Shown here in pieces: positions 10,262 through 20,202 of a DNA stretch of 64,000 nucleotides (positions within the stretch are counted from its first letter, which is position 1; the number at the start of each line of letters is the position of its first letter). Location: positions 2,413,351 through 2,477,350 of the forward strand of contig BCKQ01000002.1 of assembly GCA_001600695.1 (NCBI GenBank), read 5' to 3'. Source of the DNA: Ascoidea asiatica (Eukaryota; Ascomycota; Saccharomycetes; Ascoideales; Ascoideaceae). Both the position numbers and the translations under genes were made by a program. The notes beneath the pieces were generated by a model. It did no database searches. It was given only the letters and a program-made list of their open reading frames with translations, and was not told the origin of the DNA.

Positions 10262-11620
10262 ATGCGTTTTTCTTTAGCTATTCTTACATCAATTGTAACT
10301 GCTTTAACAATTCAAGCTGCTGCTGTACCAAAAGCTGATCCTTTACAAATTTCAATTTCTCTTAATGATGAGAAATCAAATGAAATTATTAATAGTGAAG
10401 AAATTTCTCCAATTAATAAATCATTTTTAGATCTTTTATATGGTTCATTATTAGATAAACCTGCAGATATGTCAGTTTCTGCAAATTCAAATAAAAAACA
10501 ACCATTACCTTTACCAAATGAATTACATCCAATGATGATTCAAGATGTTTATAAAGTTCCTGATAAAGATGACTTAAGAGATATTAATGGTACTTCTGTT
10601 TTATATAGAGGTGGTGAATTTGGTGGTATTGATACTTTTGCTCATTTACCTTATGCAAATTGTTATAATCCAGAATTATTTGATGATGAAAAATTTGATA
10701 TAGCTGTAGTTGGTGCACCATTTGATGCCGGTACTTCTTTTAGACCAGGTACAAGATTTGGTCCATCTGGTATTAGATTAGGTTCAAGAAGATTAGCTCC
10801 AGCATATTCTGTTTATAGAAAAGGTTTTAATCCATATAAAAATTGGGCAAAAATTGTTGATTGTGGTGATCCACCAGTAACACCATTAGATAATAGAATT
10901 GCAATTGATCAAATTTATAGAGCAGAAAGAGCAATTAGAAAACATACAACAACAAAAAAAAATCCAAATAAATTTCCAAAAGTTTTTACATTAGGTGGTG
11001 ATCATACAATTACTTTACCTGCAGTTAAAGCAGCTTATGAAAATTATGGTAAAATTACTGTTATTCATTTTGATTCACATTTAGATACTTGGAATCCATA
11101 TTATTTCGGTGGTAATGTAACTGAATATCAATCTTTGAATCATGGTACTTATTTACATTGGGCTCATGAAAAAGGTTATTTAAATGATAATTGTATTCAT
11201 GCCGCAATTAGAGGTCCATATCCTGGTCCACAAGATGTTGAACATGATGAAGAATGTGGTTTTGATAGAGTCTTAGCAAGAGATATTGATAAAATTGGTA
11301 CTGATGGTGTTATTAAAAGAATTACTGATAGAATTGGTAATAATAATGATCCTGTTTATATTACTGTTGATGTTGATTCTATGGATCCAGCTTTCACACC
11401 TGCCACAGGTACTGTTGAACCAGGTGGATGGACTTCAAGAGAATTATTAACTATCTTAGATGGTTTAGAAGGTTTAAATGTTATTGGTGGTGATGTTGTT
11501 GAAGTTTCTCCTCCTTATGATACTGCTGAAATTACATCTTTAGTTGCTGCTCAAGTTGCAGATTCTATTATTTCTTTAATGATTATCAAAGATGAAGATA
11601 AAGTTGAAGAAAAAAATTAA
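10262..11620 (+). CDS. Secreted agmatinase-like ureohydrolase
   Basis: This 452-residue member of the arginase/agmatinase superfamily binds a binuclear manganese centre. Metal-binding motifs are intact: GGDHT (about residue 244), HFDSHLDTW (about 268) and DVDSMDP (about 369). The family motif VGAPFDAGTSFRPG starts near residue 149. The substrate pocket segment EPGGWTSREL is more like agmatinase than arginase. A hydrophobic N-terminus (MRFSLAILTSIVTALTIQAAA) looks like a signal peptide, followed by a propeptide-like region of about 80 residues. The enzyme may therefore act in the secretory pathway, vacuole or medium. Similar secreted agmatinase paralogues exist in other fungi, but S. cerevisiae arginase is cytosolic. 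Hydrolysis of agmatine or another guanidino compound to urea plus amine is inferred; the exact substrate is open. Confidence 0.88.
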   Translation: MRFSLAILTSIVTALTIQAAAVPKADPLQISISLNDEKSNEIINSEEISPINKSFLDLLYGSLLDKPADMSVSANSNKKQPLPLPNELHPMMIQDVYKVPDKDDLRDINGTSVLYRGGEFGGIDTFAHLPYANCYNPELFDDEKFDIAVVGAPFDAGTSFRPGTRFGPSGIRLGSRRLAPAYSVYRKGFNPYKNWAKIVDCGDPPVTPLDNRIAIDQIYRAERAIRKHTTTKKNPNKFPKVFTLGGDHTITLPAVKAAYENYGKITVIHFDSHLDTWNPYYFGGNVTEYQSLNHGTYLHWAHEKGYLNDNCIHAAIRGPYPGPQDVEHDEECGFDRVLARDIDKIGTDGVIKRITDRIGNNNDPVYITVDVDSMDPAFTPATGTVEPGGWTSRELLTILDGLEGLNVIGGDVVEVSPPYDTAEITSLVAAQVADSIISLMIIKDEDKVEEKN

Positions 11621-11972
11621 TTAATTAATCTTTTCACTTTTATTACGTTATGATTTCCATTGACACGTTTATTATTTTTTATTTCACTTAAATTTTTTTT
11701 ATAGAAAACCACATTCATTAAATGACATTACTCTTTTTTAAAAATAAATATTAACTTCCCTTAATTAAAATGTTTTTTTCACAGTAATATAAGAATATTT
11801 CTTGAATAAAATTAAATTTTACAAATTCAGAATACTAATCCAGAACATTACTCGCCTTCTTTATTTATTTATTTGACCTTGTCCTTATCAAAGCAACCGT
11901 AAAAGCGATTATCAAAAAATAGATAAAAAAAAATAAATAAAAAATAAGTTAAACAAAAGAGAAAAAAAGAAG
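11621..11972. other. Intergenic 3' flank of ureohydrolase gene
   Basis: AT-rich sequence. From about 11930 it becomes the outer part of the tRNA-Ile inverted duplicate. I see no gene. Confidence 0.6.
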
Positions 11973-12160
11973 TGGTCCAGGAGGGGTTCGAACCCACGAC
12001 CGTCGCGTTCCTCACACGACCGTGTCGTTAACACAAACGTTTGTCATGAACGGTTATAAGCACGAAGCGCTTACCTCTGCGCCACAAGACCAATTCTTGA
12101 AATTCTGCTTTGTACAAGTATTTGTGAATGTTTCTTGTTCTATTTTGTGACCTTCTTTTT
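11930..12160 (-). repeat. Inverted-duplicate segment carrying tRNA-Ile(UAU), copy 2
   Basis: This is the reverse complement of the segment at about 1261-1485, including the tRNA and both flanks. Visible differences are small length changes in the T/A-rich runs. Confidence 0.9.
11973..12091 (-). tRNA. tRNA-Ile(UAU) with 46-nt intron, copy 2
   Basis: As far as I can read, this is identical to the copy at 1328-1446 over the whole gene and intron, on the opposite strand 10.6 kb away. It has the same anticodon TAT and the same two U-U stem mismatches. A/T-rich sequence follows its 3' end. Confidence 0.9.
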
Positions 12161-12928
12161 TTGGTTGTGTCTCTCTTTGTGATTATTTGGAGATAAATGA
12201 CTACTATTTTATTCAAAGGCTCTTAAATAATAATCTAAATAATAAATATTATTAGTCGTAATAAGAGCAAGTCCGAATAATCATTATACTTCATGGTTCT
12301 TACCTTTGTAACGAGCGTAGTTTCTAAACTGCTTCGAAAACTGTACTTAGGATACGTTTTGTCTTGAATATTTCTATCAAGAGCCATTAACTTTCAATAA
12401 TCAAAGCTAAATTGCATAATTCAATCAATGTAATTAGCTCTCTAAGATAATAAACTCTACATTAGAGTATATCTTATTTTCAAACTATCAACTTATTAGA
12501 TTTGTTATATTATGAATTTTTTCAGATTGAAATTATTATATTCCTTTGATTAAGATTTGAATTGAGTAATCTAAAAATCTTTTTCATACAATAGTCTTAA
12601 TTTATTGGAGATTTTAGTATTTATTTTATAAAATAAAGACTAGAAAAGAATAATTTAAAAACTCGAAGAAGTCACAAACAATATTGAACATTTTTTTCTT
12701 CAATTTCTTAATTTTTCCGGTTTCATCTGTCGGATATAGTCTGCAACTCTGCTCACCGTAAAGTGTACATTTATTTATCCGAGATTTCACGCCCGGTGGA
12801 CCCTTTAAAATAACGTTCCGGAAAAACGGTTTTTTTAATTTTATTTTTTATTACTGTAATTAATTATTTATTCATTCATTTATTTTATCATTAGCTATTT
12901 AAATCTTAATTTCACTTAAAGTTAAATT
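12161..12928. other. Intergenic between tRNA-Ile and LRR gene 1
   Basis: AT-rich, with a GC-richer patch at about 12715-12835 that contains two TTCCGG sites. There is no plausible gene. Confidence 0.6.
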
Positions 12929-14776
12929 TCATTGAGTATCGTTATTGGAATTTGTTTCATTATATACTAAGATTCCTCTATTTTTTTCATCTTTAGAAAA
13001 AATTATTAAATTTTCATCCAAATCATCAATAGGATTTCCTTCATAAATAAGTAATAATGGATTCTTGATACTTTTATAGAATTTTAAGTTATTTAAATCC
13101 AAATTCCAAATATTTTCAATAACATTATTTGATAGATTTAATTCAATTAATTTTTTTAAATTTTTTAAATTCTTAATTTTTATAATATAATTATAACTTA
13201 AATTTAAATATTCCAAATTAATTAAATATTCTAAATTTTCAACAATTAAAATTTGATTGTAATTAAGTTTCAATTTCTTCAATTTATTTAAATTCTTTAA
13301 ATTTAAGTTGATTTCACTAATTGAATTGAATGAAAAATTCAAATTTCTTAGATTTTTTAAATATTGTAAATCATCTGGAATTTCAAGAATATAATTATTA
13401 GATAAATCTAAGTTTATTAAATTTTTTAAATTATATATTTTTTCAATTTTTATAATTTCATTATGATTCATAACTAAAGTGTTTAAATTACAAAAACAAT
13501 TAAGATTTTCTAATTTAGAAATTTGATTTAGTCCAATATTCAAATAGTGTAAATTACTATTATTATTATTTTGAAAAAGATTCGAAGGAATAGAAGAAAT
13601 CTCATTGCAATTTAAGTTTAAAACTTTTAGAGTATTTAAATTCTTGAGAAAATCTAAATTTGATAAATAATTGTTACTTAAATTAACTTTCAATAATTTT
13701 GGTAAATTAATTGAATTTAAAGCTATAAAAGAAATTTTACAATCTTCTAAATATAATTCTTCCAAATTTGGTAAATTTAAGATTAAATTCTCAGAGATAT
13801 CTTTGAATGAATTTCCATTTAGATTTAATTCTTTTAATTTTATCAAATTATTTAATTCATTTGGAATTTTAGTTAAGGAAATATTTGAAATATTCAATTT
13901 TAAAAGATATTTCAAATTTAATAAAAACTTCAAACTTGAATTGTTATTTAAAGAATTTAAATAACTTTTAGATAAACTTAAATTAATGATATTTGAGAAA
14001 TGTTTCAATTCGTTTAAACTATTTGAATGAAAATAACAACTATTGATATAAAGAGTTTTTAGATTCTTGAATTTTTGAAGGATTTTTAACAGAAGCGAAA
14101 TTCTCATATTTTCTTTTTCAAGTCTTTCAATATTAACATTGTTATTGTTGGTGTTGTTGGAATCTTCTTTACCTTCTTCCATTACATTTTCATTCAAGTT
14201 TCTATTGGATTTAGAACTTACAAATTTGAAATTGTCTAGAATAAGATATTTCAAATTCTCATTAATATTTGGAATTAAATCATTTTCAAAAAGATTCAAT
14301 AAATTACTAAAGGAATAAAAATCTTCAACATTATTAATTTTAATTTCTAGTAATTTCAAATTATTTAAAGTTATCTGTTGTTTTTGATTTTGATTTTGGT
14401 TTTCATTATTAATCGTTAGTAAAGAAAAAATATTAACTAAATGAGAATCATCGAAACTTGAATGATTTTTAGGTATATTAATATTTAAAGATAAATAATT
14501 GATGAAATTTGAGTTTGATATAATTTGATTTAAAAAATTTGAGTTAGAATGATTTGAAAGATTTAAAAAAGACTTAAATTTTGGAGTATATTTATTTTGT
14601 TTAATGGAATATTTGGAAGTATGAAAAGAATAATTGATGAATTTTAACAATATTTGATTTGAAGAATTTTTGATCCAAGAATGATTTGAATTGGACAATA
14701 ATAATATAATTTTGAATTCTAAGAGAGAGAATATTTCATTAATAACATGAGGAGGTAATGGTTTGAGTATGTTCAT
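12929..14776 (-). CDS. F-box-like leucine-rich-repeat protein 1
   Basis: This 615-residue protein has an N-terminus (LPPHVINEIFSLLEFKIILL) that resembles a degenerate F-box. A large leucine-rich-repeat array follows, in which about 15 repeats of the pattern LxxLxxLNLSxNxI can be counted between about residues 230 and 575 (for example LEYLNLSYNYIIKIKNLKNL). The repeat style is like Sds22-type or bacterial-type LRRs. An Asn-rich insert interrupts the region near residues 195-215. LRRs with an F-box would suit an SCF substrate adaptor, but the F-box assignment is weak and no orthologue is recognised. It lies on the same strand as the related gene at 16076-18241 and is probably a paralogue. The last 40 residues are non-repeat and hydrophilic. 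Confidence 0.8.
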   Translation of the reverse strand: MNILKPLPPHVINEIFSLLEFKIILLLSNSNHSWIKNSSNQILLKFINYSFHTSKYSIKQNKYTPKFKSFLNLSNHSNSNFLNQIISNSNFINYLSLNINIPKNHSSFDDSHLVNIFSLLTINNENQNQNQKQQITLNNLKLLEIKINNVEDFYSFSNLLNLFENDLIPNINENLKYLILDNFKFVSSKSNRNLNENVMEEGKEDSNNTNNNNVNIERLEKENMRISLLLKILQKFKNLKTLYINSCYFHSNSLNELKHFSNIINLSLSKSYLNSLNNNSSLKFLLNLKYLLKLNISNISLTKIPNELNNLIKLKELNLNGNSFKDISENLILNLPNLEELYLEDCKISFIALNSINLPKLLKVNLSNNYLSNLDFLKNLNTLKVLNLNCNEISSIPSNLFQNNNNSNLHYLNIGLNQISKLENLNCFCNLNTLVMNHNEIIKIEKIYNLKNLINLDLSNNYILEIPDDLQYLKNLRNLNFSFNSISEINLNLKNLNKLKKLKLNYNQILIVENLEYLINLEYLNLSYNYIIKIKNLKNLKKLIELNLSNNVIENIWNLDLNNLKFYKSIKNPLLLIYEGNPIDDLDENLIIFSKDEKNRGILVYNETNSNNDTQ

Positions 14777-16075
14777 TATTATAATTGTAATTGTAATTGA
14801 TTGAAAAGAGTGAAATATATTATCAGCTAAATACTCTTAGAATATTTATATTATATATTGATAATAAGAAATCTAGTAATAACATGAGTTTTTGGATATT
14901 AAATAAACCATTGTTAAATCTTAAAAGGAATTGAGCATTGATAAACGTTTTATTTGTTTTTCATTTTGCTTTTGTCATTTGGTAAATGATTAACAATAAA
15001 ATTTAATAAATATTGTAAATCATTTATTATTTATTTGTTTACCAATTTGCTTAACGATTTGTTTTCTTTTTTCTTTATATATTTTCTTAAGGGAATTTGT
15101 AAATTCAAGCCTTACATATTTTTCAAATTTCATTCCTCAAAACAAAAATAAAAATTATTTAAGTATGTAAATCAAATCTAATTAATGAAGAAAGAAAGAA
15201 AGAAAGAAGTATTTTTTTCATAGGTGGAAATAACTTATCTCCATAATTAAAGCAAGATTAATTCGCCCATTGTTTGAAAATAACACGCTAATTTTTTCAA
15301 AATTTTGTAAAACAAACACAAAAATTTGAGAAAAAACATGGGAATGGAGATTTTTAGAAAAATAAAATATAGGTGATCTTTATACAAGAATTCTAGAGTC
15401 AAGTTATATTTGAATAATGAAATATGAAAGACTTTTACAGATACTGTAATATAATATACTTAAAATCAGACTGGAATACGTCTAGAATATCATGATTTCT
15501 TTCTATAATCTTTTTTTTCATTGAGTAAAACGAATGAACAATGGATATTAATGAGAATATGAATAATAGAATATGAACATAAAATGATAAGTTATGGCTG
15601 GTTGCATTTTAGAAACCCGAAGGAATTCACGCCTGGAAGAAGCAGCTTACTAGCTACAATTCTCCCAGAACTCTCTTCTTTCTCTCCAGTTCAGAACCAT
15701 CCCAGCCAGAAACAGCAAACGGCCAGACTTGCACGTATTTCTCTGGACATCTTCAGTGAACAAAAGACAAACTAAACCATTCACAAAGGAGTGAAATATT
15801 CAAACCATCAATAATTCAATAACAGACAATAAATTCGTCAGTGAAAAAAGCACAAAACACTCAAAAAATAAGGGGGTTTTTTCTGTTTCTTTTATGGCCG
15901 GGTTTTGTGGGGCAAATTCGAGACGAGACCTGCAAAGTTGGTCTCAGTCAATTTATCAATTTGATATTTAATAAAATAAAAGGTGTATTTATTTGTTTAT
16001 TTGTATATTTGGAATAATTGATACAATTAATGGATTGAATAAACTAAATAGGTTGAATACTAATAGATTATTACT
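14777..16075. other. Intergenic between the two LRR genes (promoter of LRR gene 1)
   Basis: AT-rich with a GAAA microsatellite at about 15188-15208. GC-richer patches at about 15590-15780 and 15880-15950 lie 0.8-1.2 kb upstream of LRR gene 1. The 63-codon frame at 15584 has no recognisable features. Confidence 0.6.
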
Positions 16076-18241
16076 CTAATTATGGTCCAGATGGTTTGAA
16101 TCATTCATTTGAGCCATGAATGGTGCAATTCCACTTGTCTCAAATCCCTTTGGTAAAAAATTACAATTAAAAAACACTGAAGCCTTCATTTTAATTCCAC
16201 AGAACTCATTCATTGGCTTTTCCGATAAAACATCAATTGTTATATCATTTTGAGATTCATTCTCATTTGCATTATAATCTTCAATATTATCCTCAATTTT
16301 AGAACTTACTTTACTATCTACATCCTTTACATCTTGGCATTCTTCAACTAATGTATCATTTTCAAAAGTATAACTATCCTCATTTTTGAAAGAAATTGGA
16401 GAAGTAATTAATTCAACTATAGAATTCTTTTTAGATAATAAATCAATTTCATTATTCCTTATTTCAACTTCATTCTTGTTTTCACATTCATTATCCGATG
16501 AATATTCTGATTCACATATACTAGTATAATCATATCCAAATGGTAATGAATAATGTATCATAGATTCTTTAACACGATCATAAATTGGCTGAATTAGTTC
16601 TTCAATGATATCATCATCATAATTAAGTGGATATTCAACTTCCGATTCAATCTCCAGTTTATTCTCACTCACTTCACTTACTTCACTTTCACTCTCATAT
16701 TCACTTTCACTTTCATATTCAACTTCAGTTTCACTTTCGCTTTCTGATTTTTTTATACTTCCTTCATAATTAGAAAGAGAATCACTTATAGATTTCTTCA
16801 TTATAATTTCCTTATTAGATATGTACTTAATTTTATTCTTAGCAATAATACTTCTTATTCTAGACTCAATATCTGTTTCATAGGAATCTTTCTCATATTC
16901 AAAACAACTTTCATAAGAAGTTTCATAACTTGTTTCAAAAGAAGTCTCATAAGAGCTTTCAAGCTCGGAATTATTATATTCTTCATTACTTGGAATAATT
17001 CTACTACTCAAATAATTTAAGTTATAATTATTATTAATTGATTCTAATTCAAATTCCAAATCAGTTTTTAGATCAATATTCTTTATATTATTTATAGAAT
17101 CTAAACTTTTATTATAATAATCAAAATATGATTCAAATTCAAATGAATTTGAAGAAATATTTATTGAATTTAATTTATATGGGAAATCAATAAATGAATT
17201 ATTTCTAATATTTAATAATTTTAATTTTTTCAAAGAAATTAATTCATTATTAATATTTAAATCTTTTAGATATTCAATTTTATTTGAATATAGATCTAAA
17301 TATTTTAAATTCTTTAAATTTTTAATATTTTCAATTTTTTTAATAAAATTATTTGATAAATTTAAAGATTTTAAATTGATTAATCCACTCAAAGAAATTT
17401 TATAAATTTTTGGAATATTATTAAATTTTAAATTTAAGTTAGTTAAATTAGTTAAGCTTTTTAAATTTTCAGTATTAATTGAAGTTATATTATTATTTGA
17501 AAGATTTAAATAATTTAAATTTTTTAAATTTTTAAAAGAATTTGAAATTATTTTAATATTATTATTCGAAAGATTAAGATGATTTAATTTAATTAATTCT
17601 TTCAAGAAATCTGTATTTTTTATTAAATTATTTGATAAATTTAAATGAATTAATTTCTGAGAAGATTTAAAGAAATTTATTGAAATCTTTTTAATTAAAT
17701 TATTTGAAAGATTTAATTTTTTCAAATTTATTAAATCTTTTAAATATTCAGGAATACTTTCTAATTTACAAAATGACAAATTTAAATTATTCAAATTTAT
17801 TGAAATTTGTGAATTTAAAATATTTTTTAGAAAATCATAATGTAATTGAGATTCAGATTGACTTTGATATTGATATTGATTGATTTTTAAATATTTTATT
17901 GAATTGAGATTTGAATTTAATAATGATTTGAGAAAAGTATTATAACTTTTTAAAGATTTATTAAAATCTATATTTAAGATTAAATTTTGAATTAAATTTA
18001 TATTTGAGTTAAATTTTGGGAATGTATTGTAAGATAAATTTAAATAATTTGAATTATGTAAATGATTTGTATTTTCACTATTCAGATTATAATTAATATT
18101 ATTTAAAAGATATTTTATTGAAGTTTGATAAATAATTGAATTATCAGATAAAGAGAATAACCATAATTTATCTAAAGATAAATATTTAAATATTTCATTG
18201 ATTATATTATCTTTTGATAATAAGTTTTCATTAAAAATCAT
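16076..18241 (-). CDS. F-box-like leucine-rich-repeat protein 2 with long acidic tail
   Basis: In this 721-residue protein the N-terminus (NIINEIFKYLSLDKLWLFSL) again resembles a degenerate F-box. Residues of about 130-355 form about nine leucine-rich repeats (LKNLNYLNLSNNNITSI and similar). The remaining half is a Glu/Ser-rich tail with short tandem repeats: SYETSFETSYETSYES near residue 430 and ESESEYESESEVSEVSE near residue 500. The C-terminal 50 residues (MNEFCGIKMKASVFFNCNFL onward) are less biased and could be a separate motif. The tail is strongly acidic with many possible phosphorylation sites. It is probably a paralogue of the gene at 12929-14776. A role as ubiquitin-ligase adaptor is only an inference from the LRR plus F-box-like start. 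Confidence 0.78.
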   Translation of the reverse strand: MIFNENLLSKDNIINEIFKYLSLDKLWLFSLSDNSIIYQTSIKYLLNNINYNLNSENTNHLHNSNYLNLSYNTFPKFNSNINLIQNLILNIDFNKSLKSYNTFLKSLLNSNLNSIKYLKINQYQYQSQSESQLHYDFLKNILNSQISINLNNLNLSFCKLESIPEYLKDLINLKKLNLSNNLIKKISINFFKSSQKLIHLNLSNNLIKNTDFLKELIKLNHLNLSNNNIKIISNSFKNLKNLNYLNLSNNNITSINTENLKSLTNLTNLNLKFNNIPKIYKISLSGLINLKSLNLSNNFIKKIENIKNLKNLKYLDLYSNKIEYLKDLNINNELISLKKLKLLNIRNNSFIDFPYKLNSINISSNSFEFESYFDYYNKSLDSINNIKNIDLKTDLEFELESINNNYNLNYLSSRIIPSNEEYNNSELESSYETSFETSYETSYESCFEYEKDSYETDIESRIRSIIAKNKIKYISNKEIIMKKSISDSLSNYEGSIKKSESESETEVEYESESEYESESEVSEVSENKLEIESEVEYPLNYDDDIIEELIQPIYDRVKESMIHYSLPFGYDYTSICESEYSSDNECENKNEVEIRNNEIDLLSKKNSIVELITSPISFKNEDSYTFENDTLVEECQDVKDVDSKVSSKIEDNIEDYNANENESQNDITIDVLSEKPMNEFCGIKMKASVFFNCNFLPKGFETSGIAPFMAQMNDSNHLDHN

Positions 18242-19082
18242 TTTAAGAGAAATAAATATTATTTATGAATATAATTTGATTCAAAGAAAAAGAAAGAAAA
18301 CAAAAAATTAAGAAAATAATATAAATTTTTTTTATATAATTTGCACAGTATTTAAGTGCTGATATATTAAAAGTAAAAATAAAAAACCAAAAAAAAGTTT
18401 GTAAATAAATGGGATAAATAATATTGTTTGTTGACTATGACAACATTGGAATCTATTTACAAAATTAAGTAAACATTTGAAGATCTAAGACAAAATTTCT
18501 CTACTTTAAGAATGTTAACATGAAATGATAAGTAACGTTACTGTAGTTAATTATTGGAAGTTTTTATTTTGAGTAAAGCGTGCTAGGTTAATTTAGTTTG
18601 AGTTAAATAGGTTAGTTTTTCAATAATGATATAATGAGTCATAACATTATTTTTATTAATGATATGAAATGAATAAATTTTAACTCAGGATACTAAATCT
18701 AAAGCTTTTTTTTGTAAAATATTGATAAGCTTCTCTAATAAAAAAAAGGTAGGTTTAAATTGAATATTTTAATAAAATCAAAATATCATGAATATTTCAG
18801 GTCTCAAAAAAGTTCAGAGTGAAGAAAACCAGGAAAGTGGCCTCGCATGAAAGCACAGAAAAACATAAAACGCCACTTTTGTGGAACTGCTTTTTGTAAC
18901 CAATAGTGTGGATGGAATAATGTAGATCCATAATTACGGTCTCACTTACGGGAACACGGAACGGAACGGAAATTGAAGGATAACAATTATTAAGAGATTA
19001 TGAATATGAACTAAGAATATGAATTATATGAATTATGAATTAAGAATATGAAAAGAATGATTTTCATTTTAGTAGTTTATTT
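18242..19082. other. Intergenic between LRR gene 2 and MsrB gene
   Basis: AT-rich, with a GC-richer patch at about 18800-18980. That patch contains the palindromic CCACTTTTGTGG (18873-18884) and a CGGAA-repeat run at about 18953-18972. It probably includes the promoter of LRR gene 2. I see no gene. Confidence 0.55.
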
Positions 19083-19649
19083 TTATATTTTATTCTTATC
19101 TTTGGAGTTATTTAGAGAATTATCAGGATTATCATTTTCAGTAAATTTCAAAGAAACACTATTAACACAATGTCTTTCATTAGTTGGATTATTGAAACCT
19201 TCATTTTTAAATACATGACCAAGATGACCACCACATTTTGAACAAACAATTTCAATTCTTGTCATTCCATGACTTTTATCAGTATATGATTTGATTGAAT
19301 TTGGTAAAGCTTCATAAAAAGCAGGCCAACCACAATGAGAATCAAATTTTGTTGAAGATTTATAAATTGGTTGATTACAACCAGAACAATTATAAATACC
19401 ATTTTTATTAAAATTAACATATTCTCCAGTATATGGTCTTTCAGTTGATTTATTTCTCAAAACATCATATTGTAATGCAGTTAAAGTCATTGACCATTCT
19501 GTTGGAGATTTAACAATCTCAAATTCATTTTTTTTCTTATCATCTACCATTTTTGAATAATTTGAATAATTCAGTCTAGCGATTATGAAATTTAAAGATC
19601 TAGTTCTTCTAAAGATGTTAATACTACTTCTATATTGATTCAAATACAT
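19083..19649 (-). CDS. MXR2: Peptide methionine-R-sulfoxide reductase (MsrB, Mxr2-like)
   Basis: This 188-residue protein is complete over the MsrB fold. Two CxxC zinc pairs are present (CSGC and CSKC), along with the family segments FDSHCGWPAFYEAL and GGHLGHVFKNEG and the catalytic cysteine in RHCVNSVSLKF. MsrB reduces the R form of methionine sulfoxide, using thioredoxin as electron donor. The first 33 residues are basic and lack acids (RSSINIFRRTRSLNFIIARL), typical of a mitochondrial presequence. A second in-frame Met (codon at 19548-19550, MVDDKKK) begins just before the conserved domain and could give a cytosolic form by alternative initiation. A TCACGTG site lies about 205 bases upstream. 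I am confident of the family; the symbol follows the yeast mitochondrial enzyme. Confidence 0.9.
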   Translation of the reverse strand: MYLNQYRSSINIFRRTRSLNFIIARLNYSNYSKMVDDKKKNEFEIVKSPTEWSMTLTALQYDVLRNKSTERPYTGEYVNFNKNGIYNCSGCNQPIYKSSTKFDSHCGWPAFYEALPNSIKSYTDKSHGMTRIEIVCSKCGGHLGHVFKNEGFNNPTNERHCVNSVSLKFTENDNPDNSLNNSKDKNKI

Positions 19650-19854
19650 TGACTTTGGAAGTGAGATTATATGATTGAATGCTAATATCTGGCTACTTAC
19701 TTTCTAACTATTGTTAAAGAGATAGAAAGTGATCTAAGTCGAGTAAATAAACAACATCGACATCGACATCGATTTCGATATGGAAATTAGTATTAGTTTT
19801 AGTTTTAGTATTAGTATTAGTAATACCAGTGTTATTAACGTACAGGTCGTTTGG

Positions 19855-19861
19855 CACGTGA
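19855..19861 (-). promoter_or_regulatory. TCACGTG E-box (Cbf1-type site) upstream of MsrB gene
   Basis: The minus strand reads GGTCACGTGCC. TCACGTG is the Cbf1 core used in yeast sulfur and methionine promoters. It lies about 205 bases upstream of the MsrB start and 44 bases upstream of tRNA-Asn on the other strand, so ownership is uncertain. Confidence 0.4.
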
Positions 19862-19904
19862 CCTGTTTTCTCAAACTACACCTTTTAAGAAAGTAAACAA
19901 GTAC

Positions 19905-19978
19905 GACTCCATGGCCAAGCTGGCTAAGGCGTGAGACTGTTAATCTCAAGATCGACAGTTCGATCCTGTCTGGGGTCG
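19905..19978 (+). tRNA. tRNA-Asn(GUU)
   Basis: The acceptor pair GACTCCA/TGGGGTC has a G discriminator. The anticodon arm GAGACTGTTAATCTC gives GTT. The T loop is TTCGATC. It is close to the S. cerevisiae gene, has no intron, and a T-rich terminator follows at once. Confidence 0.95.
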
Positions 19979-20202
19979 TTTCTTTTTCTTAATTCTTTTT
20001 TTTATTTTATAATTTATATTTCATTCTTTATTCCTTTGATTATAAAGGATTACATTAAAAGGAATATGAAAAGAAAAAAATTATGAATAGAATTCAATGG
20101 AGCATAAAAACTTACAATAATGGAAGAGATTTATAAAAGATTTAACTTATATTAGAAAGAGATAATTAAAAATACTAGTTTACTACAAAATATATTAATT
20201 AT

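Noticed and set aside
19853-19863. Point-centromere CDEI element (RTCACRTG)
   Set aside because: No 80-90 bp very AT-rich CDEII or CCGAA-type CDEIII follows on either strand here or at 27034; a Cbf1-type promoter site explains it better.
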